Source of the DNA: Acanthosoma haemorrhoidale
Lineage: Eukaryota; Arthropoda; Insecta; Hemiptera; Acanthosomatidae
Direction of reading: 5' to 3'
Assembly: GCA_930367205.1 (NCBI GenBank)
Contig: OV884015.1
Coordinates: 34,153,288-34,217,287, forward strand
Length of the DNA stretch: 64,000 nt
Numbering within the stretch: position 1 is the stretch's first letter; each line of letters starts with the position of its first letter. Below are positions 1-14,010 of this stretch, piece by piece. The translations under genes and the position numbers were made by a program. A model generated the notes under the pieces. The model ran no database searches and was not told where the DNA came from. It worked only from the letters and a program-made list of their open reading frames with translations.

Positions 1-130
1 GCACCGTGAAAATATAGCTGCAGAACTTTTCAATAAACAGTGTATCCAGAGGGATGCGAGAAGAAAACCGATTGCAAAAGCTAAGTAATAAACTAACCTT
101 AAGAAACTAAAGCTTAGAGAAAGGGTTGTC

Positions 131-235
131 TTTATTTTATTTTATGTGATGTGGGCTCAATACGTATACTTACCAGACCCCTGAGCGCCTCTGAACTAAA
201 GCTGCAATACAATTGATACAGAAAACTAAAATATC
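131..235 (-). repeat. LINE 3'-tail fragment, family with GAGCGCCTCT box
   Basis: A T-rich start is followed by a segment that matches another at 35062-35150. Both share CCAGAC-CC-GAGCGCCTCT and then AACTAAAATATC-CAC. Read on the minus strand, each ends in an A-rich tail, as a 5'-truncated non-LTR retrotransposon does. The coding part is too decayed to assign a clade. Confidence 0.45.
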
Positions 236-1315
236 GCACAGAACAGAAAACAGAAACAAAAAAAAACCTACAACTAAAAAACTAATCTTTTCCCTATAAA
301 ACTGCTTTAATAGTTGAAACATAATTATCTTTGCTACTCTTATAATTTTGAAGAAACTTTTGAGTTTTTTCTGTTAAAACATAAAGTCAATTCCATCGGA
401 ATAGTATAGTTTGAAGATGGTAATACATCTAGGTAATTTTTTTATTGTTCTTTAACATATATTCTGTATTCTCTTCTGTTAAAAAAATTTACAAGTACAG
501 GATGGCGATGGTGGCCTGACTAGTGTTTTATAAATTATTCCATTGAATTTTATCGGCAGTTCAGATGATTTGCAAAGGGATGGAAACAGCAATGAGAAGG
601 GAGCCTTGCCATTTGCTCTTAAAGAATTTATTTAAGGTGTAAAGGTTAAGCCTTTACAAAAATTATGCCCAACTATTTAATATTAGTACAGTATTTCCTA
701 AACTAATTTCTGGGTTTAATTTTCGCCTACGTAAAATTGCTTCTGTTTTTTTTCGATATTTATTTTCAATTTTAAAGATTATTTGGGACGAAAAGGGAAC
801 ACATTTTTTACCATCATATAATTGAGAAGGTCATAGAGAAGAATTACACACCATAAGTCTCATCCCTAAATTATGGCATCCACCGTTAACTGATAAAAAT
901 TAATGCAAAAATGTTCAATAATATCGATGAGTAGGAAGATATTCAAAATAAGACTCCATTAGATGAGCCACATTTTCACTAATCCAGCCAGTTTCAGTGG
1001 AAGTAACAATTCTACTCAAGTGAATGTCACAGAATTGTCCGCATATTTAATTTCATTTGATTATTTTATCCATGTTAATTTATTGGATGATTTTTAGTTG
1101 GGTGAGTGATTAGAACATTCCAGATTTGTTAACGTTAGGCTAATATTTTTTTATTGCTGTAATATTAACATTTTGTTTTACTTATTTATTTAGTCACACG
1201 GATAACTAGCGTCACGATAATCTAATTTGCTGGAAATGCGACAAAATGGCATGAATATATGTGATACCTCCCCTATCTTGTTGAAGCTAAGTTTGAAGAC
1301 GTCTTATTGTTATTA
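236..1315. other. AT-rich intergenic sequence, nothing recognised
   Basis: No open frame with coding character, RNA gene or clear repeat was seen. The part just right of 235 could be a decayed extension of the LINE tail. Confidence 0.5.
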
Positions 1316-1325
1316 ATTGTGAAGC

Positions 1326-1572
1326 CCTCCACTGGCTAGTATCCGGTGACGCGGCTGACGGAGGAGCGTGGGAGACTTCCCAAGACTCCGCTTTCTCTTC
1401 GTATGTGGATTTGGGAGGTCTCTGGGCTGTCTGTAAATATTGTATGAATGAGTGAGTGAATGATGAATTGTAAATATGGTATAAATGAGAGCGTTTATCG
1501 CAATTACTGATTGCCTAATAAAAGGCAGATTGTAATTATAGCCCAATAAAGAGTATAATAATAATAATAAAA
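1326..1572 (+). mobile_element. 5'-truncated Jockey-type LINE, 3' UTR only
   Basis: The copy starts inside the 3' UTR at CCTCCACTGGCTAGTATCC and ends after the tail ...CCAATAAAGAGTA with (ATA)n. A 10-bp target-site duplication, ATTGTGAAGC, flanks it at 1316-1325 and 1573-1582. The sequence closely matches copies at 40940-41185 and, inverted, at 34052-34340, which links it to coding copies with a Jockey-type reverse transcriptase. Confidence 0.85.
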
Positions 1573-1582
1573 ATTGTGAAGC

Positions 1583-4500
1583 ACTCAAGTATTTAAAATT
1601 TGACTTCCATTGAGTGATTTTAACTGTTTAAGTATTACAGAACTTATGTGAGGTGGCTAAAACGACTATACGCACTAAACACTATACAGATAAACATAAA
1701 ATATCAAGCACTATGGTAGTATATCTGGAAAATCTTCAAGAAATCTTCAAGCTACGTGGCCACTGCTATATGGCGAAAAGTGAAATATATTTGTATGCAG
1801 CATTTTGATTATGAAAACGTATGATTTAAAACCGATCAATGAACTTTGAAACAATTTTAAATGTATACCACAGCTTTGCATTGTAGTAGTCCAAAATCCT
1901 TCACCCCAAGTGTTTTTTATCTACCAACGATTCCTTCACCAAAAATCTTGAACAATGTTATGATCCCAACAGAAAATTCAATAAAATAGCCAGGACCATG
2001 GGTACATCAAATATGGTAACGTCAAATAATTTATAATATATGATATATCAAGAAAGTAGTTTCAAGAGCCATCCAATAACACAATTACACCAAAACTTAT
2101 AAAGAATATTATATTTTACTTACATACAGTTGTAATTGTATTTTTAAATAACTATCAACATTTCACAAATTGAATTGGTTTTTTTTGTTATTGTAATTAA
2201 TTTACTGTTTTCTGACTTTTTTTTTTACGACGATCTTAAACAATATTTTCATTAAGTCATTTCATGAAAAATAGAATATTAATTTATTTTTTTAAAACGT
2301 GAAAACCCATTAGCAGCCCTTATCCTGCCGTTAAGTGAAAATAATAAAAAAGATTAGCCAACGAAAATATAGGACTCAGCAAAATCTTTTACTCACTTTC
2401 CTTAATTCTGCTTTTATTTATATACTTTTCATATTTTGAGGCATTATAAAAAACATGGGTATTCAGCAGCCGAAGTCAACAAGAAAATTATTTTCCTCGC
2501 AAGAAACAATACAACAATTTTGAAAAAATCGTATTAATTTATTTAGATTTCATCATCCAGCAGCAGGGAGAATAATTTACATTCAAATACAGTTCCCAAT
2601 TACCCGCCTTAAGGATCATAGTTGATGTAATATGAATGCTCAAAATCCATTATGCTAATGATAAAATAATTTCAAACAACCGTTATTTACTGAAATAAAA
2701 CGACTTGTACTCAACAGGCAGGCCGTCAACAAGTAGCATGGCACTGCTCTTCATGTGTAGCATCAAGCAAGTGCCTCTATCTATCTCTGTAGTTGAGGAA
2801 TTTAATTAAATGCGAGGCCTGCTTGTCCAGATTCAGAATAAGGTTCACAACAAGGGTACAACACAGACATGCCATTTACTTAATGCAAACCACACCGTGT
2901 AGTTTCAAAGCAATTTCCTACCGCTTCCTCTGAATGTACACGCAAATAATTTAAACTGCTAGGGTGAGGATAGTAAAATATTAAATAGCTCATGGCTCTT
3001 TAAAGAAAAACTTCCAACTTAGACTTTAGTCACAAAGCATTTTTGTGATGTATATTGTAGGAGTGAGGCCTAAGTCTCCTAGAAAATGTCATAACTGTAC
3101 ATATTTTTGTCAATAGAACCAACGGTTAATAGATATTTGTTCGGAGTTTTATATTACCATAACATTATTTTCTGACATGCACAGTAAATGAAATCTGATG
3201 TAACTGCAGGATCCTGCGGGAGTCTTCTGAAAATTCCTTTAACGTAGTTCGATTAAAATACAACCTGAGTTGGAAATGAAAATTGTTTAAGCTTTTACTC
3301 TACTAAAACCACAGCTCTCAACGGAATCTATAATTAACACAATATACTGTTAAAGTAGCTGTTAAGTGAAGGATAGAGTTTTTGAGGCAGGTGGTAGAAA
3401 CAGAAGTTATTCGTGTCCGGGTTAAATGAGGTTCCAGAACAGTTATTAGCACCGATATCTGCTATATTGATCAATAACAACACTGCCTCCCGCAGTATTT
3501 TTGAATAGCCCGTAACGCCAAAAACGTTAACTATGTCAGAGCGAACGCGTAGTAAAACGCCCAATGTCGGTCGTAAAAAATAATATCCCACACGAGATAA
3601 AGCCGCCATACGTAGTCGAAAGCTCTAAAACATCTAAATTGAGACGATAACTGTTCTGGAGGTGCCTTCTGACACAGCGGGAGGTGCTTGACAGAAAGGG
3701 CCGCAGGCTGTATGCAGACTTAGCCAAGCTTCGGTATCCGAAAACAAACAATTAGCAACGGACCTAAAAGCCCCTGAAAACTGTCCCGAATGAGCGCAAA
3801 TTATATGGATCTATGCAAATTTTCTTGGTATCAATATTTAGAGATATCTGCCCGTTCGTCTAACATCGATCAAGCTATACAATCCTCTGAGCCAGTCCCT
3901 CATCGTGTTATCTGTCGCTCTGTTACCTATGTTCTGTGTTCGGAACCTGTCATACATGCGCAACAGGGCCAACATGCATTAATGTCCCTAACGTTCCAGA
4001 ACATGTTGGCAGAAAAAATTCCACACCAGGGAACATATATCTGATTTTGTTAGCAGACTATAATACGCTTCAACCCGTCAATTAAGGACTATTCAATCAG
4101 AAATAGAGGCCATGAATGCGCTTTAAAGTATCCCATCAACAAGCTAGCTAATAGTTTTTTTATAGGTCTATATCCCCCTAATGCGCTGTTATTTCGCAAG
4201 ATAGCTACAGCTATAAAGAAACCTACTACAAGGTATAGTTTTAATTAATTGCGGTACCGTTTAGTGGCTTATATCAATAATCGGTTTATTATTCATAGGT
4301 AATGAACAGGTCGGCTAGTGGGATCAAGGCAAAGCAAATACCTCTAAGAGGGAATTTATGCAGAATGAGATGGAAATAACGAAATTTTCTGGTGCAATAT
4401 GTTCTGCACAATAATAAATTTCATCCAGACGTAGACCAGCGATGACTTACTGCTCAAATCATGATTGTCAGATAATGGTATCACAACATAGTAATAAAAT

Positions 4501-5689
4501 TATCGACAGTCAAATTTGTTGAGAATTTATATTTATGAGGATTGTGGATCGAGGCCTAGGGTTCAATACAATTAGTAACAGATGAATTTCACTTCAAAAA
4601 ACCATTTGTTTACAGAAAGAAAACTCATGGAGCTCCTCCATACAATATGATGGAAATAAGGTTAAACTGGAAGCTATCTATCTTATTTTCCACGGTGTAC
4701 ATTAGGTACCACAGAACAAACATAAAACCAGGGGGAAAACAACATTGAAATCAAGCTTATTTCTCTGATATACAAGTGACTGTCTTCAATGTTATAGCAA
4801 GACCCGAGTCACTCTACATATGCAAAACGTATTCAACATATTCGCAAGTCTTCTTTCGATTATTTCAAATCAAGTTATGTAGCTCAGCCAAATCATATTA
4901 GATATCTCTCATTTGGTTAGTTTATTTTTAGAATAAACAAAATATGAATCGATTACTGAGTAGCCTAATTTTTTATTTAATAAACTTCTGTATTGAAGCG
5001 GTATGCTCGCGGTTATGTCATTGATGCAGGCTCGTGATACGTTCATTCATATAATAGTCTGGCAGAAGAGAAGTTATCAGCACGGGGAATGAAGGAGAAA
5101 TGTTTGAATAAATAACTCATTCTTCTCATTTTCCCTTCTCGTGCATCTCTTCAATCAAATAATGACGTAAATCGATATTTCACGCGGCAACATAAAAGAA
5201 AACGATTCCAGCTGATACTCCGATACTTTAGAAAATGATGATACCTCATTCGGAATTCTTATTTAGTGCCCTTTTAAAATTGATAGGGCCGCTGACGTGT
5301 GAGATATTTGCCGGAGAGTTGCAAGTCGGCGTCGATTTGTTACAGAGGCAGTGGGGACTGTTTCAATCGGCCGGTTCTTATGCATGAGAGTAGGCCATGT
5401 GCTGATGAAAAATCCTCCACTGTCTCCAATCTGTCCGTGTCAGCTCCGCATTGGTCTGGGTAGTCTCTACCAGTGGTCTTCTACTCCTTGTCACCGCTTT
5501 CTTATTCCTTTTTGACTGGTAGCAGAGCTCTCGCATTCCTGCATCAATGTACTCAATATGCAAGCATATTCCACACTGTCTGAGGAAAAATTAGATAGAT
5601 AGAAAAAAAAGTTTATTCTCGGATCATATTCCCATTGATTGTGATCATTATAATAAGGTACAAGCAAAGAAATATTATAAAATGAAATA
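1583..5689. other. Intergenic stretch with two less AT-rich islands
   Basis: There are no genes. A repeat-free island at about 2700-2960 holds an ATTTAATTAAAT core and could be regulatory. A second balanced block, 3330-4045, has no convincing frame but contains a 13-bp inverted pair, CCAGAACAGTTAT at 3432-3444 and its complement at 3648-3660. The minus-strand open frame at 5378-5563 (61 codons) has normal composition but is unrecognised. Confidence 0.45.
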
Positions 5690-6168
5690 AAATAAAAAAA
5701 ACAACTTTATTCCGGGGCCATTGTCCCTTAGGAATAAAAAGAAGAAACTTAATATGTATGTCTATCCTACAAAAAAATACGTAACATTAAACAAATTTGT
5801 TCTAAATAAAATTAAAAATGTACAATTAAAGTGTTATGACCATGTAAATATGTGATTACTATAAAAATCCAACAGCAAGAAATTGAAATAAAATTTGCTG
5901 GGATGAATGAAAAATAATTAATGAGGATGAATTATAAATAGTTAGATTGCAGGGAGATAAGAAACTGGTAAAGCTTGATTTAAAGATTGGAAGAGTTGAT
6001 AAACGACGAATATCCATGGGAACAGAATTCCAGAGGTTTATGACACGGATAAGAAAATTATTAGGAAGCAGATTTGTTGGAAGGGAAAACCTCGAAAGGC
6101 TAGTATTTAGTATTGCGGCGTTTAAGGAGAGAGCTCTGAAGAAGCAAGGACAGGGGTCGGATAAATGT
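5690..6168 (-). mobile_element. LINE fragment: C-terminus of reverse transcriptase ORF plus 3' tail
   Basis: On the minus strand an open frame from about 6168 to a TAG at 5859-5861 ends with FLIRVINLWNSVPMDIR and then a SxxxFKxxxxxFL-like run. This is the typical extreme C-terminus of many non-LTR retrotransposon polyproteins (LWNSLP-x-IR ... FK). It is followed by a 3' UTR and an AATAAAGTTG tail near 5700. The plus-strand open frame over the same bases is its shadow. It is unrelated to the Jockey family that dominates the window. Clade left open. Confidence 0.65.
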
Positions 6169-6262
6169 AGTATTAAATTAAAAACTTAAAATTAATATAT
6201 ACAAAGATGGCATATCAAAAAAAAAATTGAAAAAATAACCCTGTTAATTATTATTGATGATG

Positions 6263-7432
6263 ATAAAAACAACTTCATTATGATAAAATCACAATCTGCC
6301 TCATTGGGCCACTCCCGTTTTAGTCTCCGAGGAGGTTGTAGGGATGAGTGGCGGAGTGTAATGACTGTGCTAGAGGATTAGGGTGGTTGGATAGGTTACT
6401 ATGGAATTTTCTGAACTTGGAAGGGATGAGTTCTAGAATGTAGGGTATATTAAGATCATTATAAAGGGGTTTGTTGCTAACGAAATGAGGGCATTTAATA
6501 TTGTTCTCAGGACTTTTGATTGAAAGGGTTCGATACGTTTGATGTTCGACTTTCTTGCTGTCCCACATAGCTCTATTGCCTTAAGTATAACTTCGTAGAT
6601 TAGTAATTTATTTTCTATTGTGAGATTGGATGTCCTTTGAAGTATTCTGTACAGTTGTCCAAAGCGTCTGTTTAGTTCTTGTCTTTTTAGTCTCGTATGT
6701 GGCTTCCAGGTCAGTCGTTTGGCTAAGTACTGTACTATCTCGGATACAGGGAGAGGACTGGAATTAAAAGAAACAAGTGGACAAGACTTGCGACAAAGGG
6801 TGAAGGTAATGTGGGAACATTTTGCTTCATTAATTTTGATTCACCATTGGTTGCACGAATACTCGATCTCATCAAGTTGTTTTTGAAGGTTTTGGGATAC
6901 TATATCGGGGTTTGGATGGGATAACTGGACTGCAAATGCTGCCAAGAAGGTATTGGGGGTAGAGGGGACATCAGCGGTGTATAGATTATAGAGGATGGGA
7001 CCCAAGACGCTGCCCTGTGGAACTCCTGCTTATATGGGATAGTAGTTAGAATATTCTAAACCACAGCGGAATTGGAAGTAGACGTTTTAATAGGGGTTTT
7101 TAAAATATTTTTGAGAGAATAGGGAGTAGGCTAATTGTGCGGTAAGATAATGTGTCATTGGGTGGTTTGCCGGATTTGGCGAATATGACAATAATGGAAT
7201 GTTTCCAGAGGAAAGTGCGTCGTTCAATTATTATGAACAATAATTAAGGGGCTAACCAAACATTCACATCTGTCAGTTTAGTGGAGAGGTGAGGTTCAGA
7301 AGGTTCGCAAGGATGTTAGGAGAAATGGAGAATCCCAGAAAGTGGTAGAGCGAACAAGAAAGGAACAACTAGAAATCCTTCAGGTTTGTAGGAATAGTTA
7401 CGTAAGTTTCGACAGGAAGACCGAATAGTATT
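6263..7432 (-). mobile_element. Jockey-type LINE fragment with most of the reverse transcriptase domain (broken)
   Basis: Read from 7432 leftward, the copy shows RT blocks in order: GKPPNDTLSYRTISLLPILS, then AGVPQGSVLGPILYN, YTADVPST and, past the catalytic region, the TFTLCRKSC segment shared with the copy at 51738-52773. The FADD catalytic box is lost at AAFAVQLS, and stops and shifts interrupt the frame. The 3' end is internally deleted: the tail near 6290 joins directly to the end of the ORF, skipping the UTR seen in 34052-34370. No endonuclease part is present. Confidence 0.8.
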
Positions 7433-8019
7433 TTTTTTATATAAGTTTAAAGTGAAGCCTTCAATATTACATCGTTGAGAAAAACAGAACAAATTACTTT
7501 ATACAATAAAAAATACGTGTTTTTTTTAGCGTAGATTTTAATTTTTAGTTTAGCGAAGTAATTTTTAGTTTAATTCGCTAAACTTCAATGTGATATTAAT
7601 TAAAGGGAAAATATAATTTAATTTAACATTCATAATTTGAGGGAAATGTATTTTCGGAACACGGACCAAAGTTAACAATACCCACTCATATCACGAGAAT
7701 ATTGGCGACAAACTTCCACCGTCAAGTTGTTGACAGAAGCCTTTTGACAGCCTTTGTCCTCAGAGCTCTTGATCAAACAGCGACAGTGTTCTGACAATTA
7801 TTTGTGTTTTGGATTGAATTTTTCATTAATTATTACTGAAAAAAAATTAGATGTAATGAGAGATAAAAATAAGAACTATAAGAACATTACATCTTCAAGA
7901 GATGATATAGACTCTCACACAGTCCAATGAGCACTCAGTATTTTAATAACTTCTATAAAAAGATTCGACTTCTCGTCGATTGTCGTTCACAACGCATCTC
8001 GGCAAGAAATTATAGATTG
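7433..8019. other. Intergenic, nothing recognised
   Basis: AT-rich sequence without supported genes or repeats. Confidence 0.5.
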
Positions 8020-8815
8020 TTAGGAAGAAATTCTTCAGCCTCGGACACCTACTTCACAGCCCGGCTTTATCGGTACGCTTCAAGCTGCTGATATACCAGA
8101 GCGTCCTAAGACCTGCTTTGATGTATGGGACCCCTCTCTTCAAGTATCTGACTCCTAACACTCTCCAAACGCTCCAGCAATTTCAGAACAGAGTTCTCCG
8201 CACCTCCCTCAAACATACCCCGTTCGACCGAATGAAGGCAGACGAGATGCATAAAAAATTTGAAGTGCTCACCATTCAAGATTTTATCAAGAGAAGGCAC
8301 ATCAAATTTTTTGACTCACTCAGACACAACCCACTATTCTCCGACCTTCAACCACCACCAATGCCCATCAGATGGAAGCACTGCTGGACCACCGAAGCCT
8401 GGAGGATGATCGACGTCATTGAACCCGATGACTGAACGAACTACACCCAGCCGAGATATCGAGGCCGATCTCCCGGCCGACTCAACCGAAGCCACGATGT
8501 CCCCATCTACCTGTGTAAGCAGGGTCGACCTTCCGGCCGAGAGGCTGACTCATTTCAGGCCCCTGCCTGCGCGGGCCAGGCTTTGCCTGGCCGACTACCA
8601 TCCATTGCTTAGGTTCCCCTAGGCTCAACCCTTGGTAGACTCTCACTACCTTCCTGATTCCATCCGCCTTTTTAGGCATTCAACACCCTATATCCTTCTC
8701 ATACATCCTTCAAATGGGGGACTCCCCTTAGTGAAAGGCACTCATTAGCCCAAAATATTTTTTCTTTATTTTTCCCACATCCTATTTTTATAAGTTTGAG
8801 AGCTAAGGAGAAAAA
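8020..8815 (+). mobile_element. Second LINE family: RT C-terminus and GC-rich 3' UTR
   Basis: The open frame entering from about 8028 reads KKFFSLGHLLHSP, then LLIYQSVLRPALMYGTPLFK, and continues from 8118 to the stop at 8433-8435 (LQTLQQFQNRVLRT, then HKKFEVLTIQDFIKRRHIKF). This is the thumb and C-terminal region of a Jockey/I-type non-LTR polyprotein, different in sequence from the main Jockey family here. A GC-richer 3' UTR follows and ends near TTTGAGAGCTAAGGAGAAAAAA at about 8790-8815. The last 70 bp match, inverted, a truncated copy at 48770-48947, which fixes the 3' end. No 5' half is visible. Confidence 0.72.
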
Positions 8816-9671
8816 AGACTTCTAAAAAGGTCATTTTTCTACTCAGTTATAGTTTCGCAAATTAAAATGGACGACTCCCCATGTGAATGCCAAATATTAC
8901 TATGATTAAAAACAATATAATAATAAACTCACAACAATTAAGACAAGGAATATAGGTTTCTTGATAAACTTGAGCGAACCTCAAAACCCTCCAATTCCAG
9001 CACATCCTTACCATCCAGCAGACGTTTGCTTGCTAGGAAATATTAATTTATTCCGATTAATAGATTTTTGTACATTATTTATCCAGATGTTTTCTTAACT
9101 TCCTTATTGTTTATTTATCTAGCAAGTTATCTCCGATATATTAATTTCAAAGTTTTCTATTTTCGTAACATTCAATCAATGAATTTCTTTATTAGAATAA
9201 TTTTAAAAACCTTTTTATATTTTAATTCTTAATTCATGTTTACACTTTATTTTTTTTTTAACCAGAATAGTTTTTTTTTATTCGTATTACATAGTTCACT
9301 TTTTTTCTACTTTGTACACAATATTCAACAGTTCATATCCTCACTCCCGAAACACAAAATCCCGACTCTTTGACTCCTCCCCAAAAAACACCAGCTTACG
9401 ACCGTTTCTCCTTACTCGCTCCACCATTCTTCATCCTTATGAAACATCAAAATCCACCTATTCCAACACCTCTTCTGAACGATTTATTTATTAGATTATA
9501 TTGTCATACTTTTATTTTATTTTTTTCTATTTTTATATCATTGAATTCATATCATTATATATACATATATATTGTAACATACCTCGTTTCCAATTATCTT
9601 TTTTCCGGTCACCGATATGTCCAATGATTCTTTTAAATCGTCACTTTCTCTTGAAGCGGCCCCCACCACTA
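8816..9671. other. T-rich intergenic and internal stub of LTR 9672-9878
   Basis: No gene. The 50 bp left of 9672 (minus-strand reading TAGTGGTGGGGGCCGC) look like the primer-binding side of the LTR at 9672-9878. The rest is AT-rich with no recognisable retroelement coding. Confidence 0.4.
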
Positions 9672-9878
9672 TGTTAATAGTATAAATATTCTTTATTCTG
9701 TAGTAGAATGGTTCTTTAATAACTTACAATAACAACCGATCACTAAGGCCGGGAGCACCACGCTCATTAAAGACTAGGCGTAAACTAACCTTTCCCTCCT
9801 CAAGGTTCGTGAGCTAGGTGACCTCACTTTCATTGGCCAAAGGAGAGGTCACATGTTCGGTATTTGTAATTTTCAACA
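9672..9878 (-). repeat. Long terminal repeat (207 bp) with internal stub
   Basis: On the minus strand the segment begins TGTTGAAAATTAC and ends ATTAACA. It contains AATAAA and a TATA-like stretch shortly before its end and is clearly less AT-rich than its surroundings. It is followed by TAGTGGTGGGG, which resembles the junctions after the LTRs at 25436-25959 and 22560-23043 (AACA then TAGTG). No second copy is seen in the window, and the 5-bp flanks do not match, so this is an LTR with a stub of internal sequence, not a clean solo LTR. Confidence 0.5.
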
Positions 9879-9962
9879 TTAAAACTATCAGGCTGTGAAT
9901 TATAAAATCAAAAATCCAGAACATCCTAATATATATGCACTATGTTTGTGTATATATAACCA

Positions 9963-12019
<2,057 letters not shown>

Positions 12020-12282
12020 CTGCAATGTTTTCTCCACTTTTAATATTTGGGCTTAGACTACTGAATGGAAACAAGATAAGGAAAAAAATGGGGTGGATGT
12101 GAAGGAACAACTAGTCGCAGTTTATGCAATCCAGCATTGCATTAGTACATTGCATGCTTGCCTAGTTGCTGAATTTTAGAAGTGAAGACTTTCAAATGAC
12201 AAAATAGCTATTCCATCGATTAAATTCTGATTAATGAGTTCAAATTTAAGATTTGGGAGCAATAGGGACGATAATAAAATAT

Positions 12283-12840
12283 AAGTTTCTATATATTGAA
12301 ACTTCTATATTGTGCTAAAATTACAATCTGCCTAAATGTTCTCTTTCATGCCATATTTACAATTTTCATTCACACGCTCACTTACACAGTATTTACAAAC
12401 ACACCAGAGACCTCCCAATTCCACATGGTTGTCACCTCCTTCGCATACGAAAGAGAAAGCGGAGTCTTGGGAAGTCCCCCCCCCCCCGCTCCTCCGTTTT
12501 TTTCTTTCTTTCTTTCATAGCCCCTTTAAATTTACAGATAATTATATATAATTATAGATCCTCAGGCGAATCTATTTTACAAATTATTTTTGTATTTCCT
12601 GTAGCATTGCTACATTATATACAGGGTTTTTTATTTTATAAAAATTATATATGAATCACCCACCGACTGCACACCAAGCAACGGGCGCAGGTCAGTGTTC
12701 TTCAACCTCTCGAAAGAGATATGTCGGACCACTTCACAATACAGCCAAATGTCTCCAACATTTCCAGAATGGGATCACGCTCCTCCGTCAGCCGCGTAAC
12801 CATATACTAGCCAGTGGAGGCTGACAAAGCGTGCGAGAGC
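12283..12840 (-). mobile_element. 5'-truncated Jockey-type LINE, split by a nested retrocopy
   Basis: The copy is flanked by a 14-bp target duplication, CGATAATAAAATAT, at 12269-12282 and 12841-12854. Its left part (to 12496) and right part (from 12778) are contiguous 3' UTR of the LINE family seen at 34052-34821. They are separated by a 281-bp insertion with its own 10-bp duplication. The 5' end falls within two bases of the 5' end of the copy at 40940. No coding sequence remains. Confidence 0.85.
12497..12777 (-). pseudogene. Retrocopy nested in LINE, with polyA end and coding-like start
   Basis: The insertion is flanked by CGCTCCTCCG at 12487-12496 and 12778-12787. On the minus strand it begins with about 47 open codons (GNVGDIWLYCEVVRHISFER and onward) ending at a TAA, 12631-12633. 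A 3' UTR-like stretch and an A-rich tail (GAAAGAAAGAAAGAAAAAA) follow. The structure is that of a 5'-truncated processed copy made by a LINE machinery. I do not recognise the protein. It could be the tail of a host mRNA or of an unlisted retroelement. Confidence 0.6.
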
Positions 12841-12854
12841 CGATAATAAAATAT

Positions 12855-13769
12855 GATTCAATTCCTGTGAATGCATCGGTAAGTTATTTTTGTTTGAACT
12901 TATAGACTTCAATAAATAAGAACATCTTAAAGTGATGAGAAAATACAGTAAAATCCTGATAATTTGTATTGAGCAAGGAGCTTGGTTTTATTAATAACTA
13001 TCGAGACTTGCAAAAAAGTGAAATCACTTATAATTAAAAATGTTTATACGTAGGAACATCTGCTCCCGTTAGCAAATATCGACTGAGACCATTGGCGAAG
13101 TCTTTCACCAACTCCCTCGAAATCACGGGAACATCTTTGCTGAATTTCTTTTCACCATAGGCGATAACTTAAAAAAATGTTTGCCTTTTGGCTGAACGTC
13201 CCGGGCTAGCACTCATATATCTAACTGGTCAAGACTGCTGGAAACTCAACTGGCCGAAATGCCAATACTATTTACGAAGAACCGCGATTATTTCCAAGGG
13301 ACCTACTCTCTATTGGGGATAGATGGGATTTAACGAATTATGTGAGTTATCGAGATTGTTCTGCAATTTGAAGGTGTGAAGTAGACACGACTTTGTAAGG
13401 ACAAACTAAGCTTATTGAACTTTCTTGAAGAGTAATTTCGCAAAACGTTTAACTTAATTATTTACTATTCTCTCCGTTCTCTTAATCGTGGGAGTAAGAA
13501 CTATTAAAATACATTTTAGGTTGAAATAATAAGATATTTTAGGATAAAAAAATATAACGTATGTATAATGCATTAAAAAGAATAAACAATGAGTTATTCC
13601 CTAAATATGATATAAACTTTGTGATTTATTCCACGATATTAATAGAAAATGATACATCGAGTCTCCAGCAATGACAATAAGATTATGTGTAAAATATCCC
13701 TGCATTAATGTAAGGCTACAAATTTCTGGAATACTTGACTTTGTTTCATAAGACGCTCACAAAAGAAAG
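12855..13769. other. AT-rich intergenic, nothing recognised
   Basis: No gene, RNA or repeat supported. Confidence 0.5.
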
Positions 13770-14010
13770 TTTTTTTTTTTTTTAATCCTCTCATCTGGGA
13801 TAAAAATAGTTGAACACTAAGAAAACACCAGGGGAGAGGAGAAGGGGAGAGAGCATTTGCTCCCCCTTTGAAAGAAGTTTCCAAAACAATTGCCCCTTGT
13901 TCAAATACAAAGGGCTTTGTCCTAGGGCAAAGTAGTTCAGAGGGACTTGCAATTCATCACGATCAAACATTGCAAAGGCCACGTTTATACTTTTATTGAT
14001 TCTCATGCAG
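13770..14010 (-). pseudogene. Possible 5'-truncated retrocopy with polyA end
   Basis: A 15-base T run near 13770-13785 (an A tail on the minus strand) is followed by a less AT-rich block whose minus-strand frame (14006 to 13791, 71 codons) reads VAFAMFDRDELQVPLNYFAL and onward with balanced composition. The frame ends 10 codons before the tail. No target duplication is evident and the protein is unrecognised. Chance openness is possible. Confidence 0.3.

Noticed and set aside
5409..5415. CUGAUGA word as a possible hammerhead core
   Set aside because: No GAAA or helix II within reach; such words are expected by chance about 30 times in this window on both strands.
5947..6189. Plus-strand 80-codon frame with K/R-rich product
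   Set aside because: It is the shadow of the LINE reverse transcriptase C-terminus on the minus strand (FLIRVINLWNSVPMDIR).
12557..12563. CUGAGGA inside the nested retrocopy
   Set aside because: It is followed by an AT palindrome and GUAAA, not GAAA; no family support.
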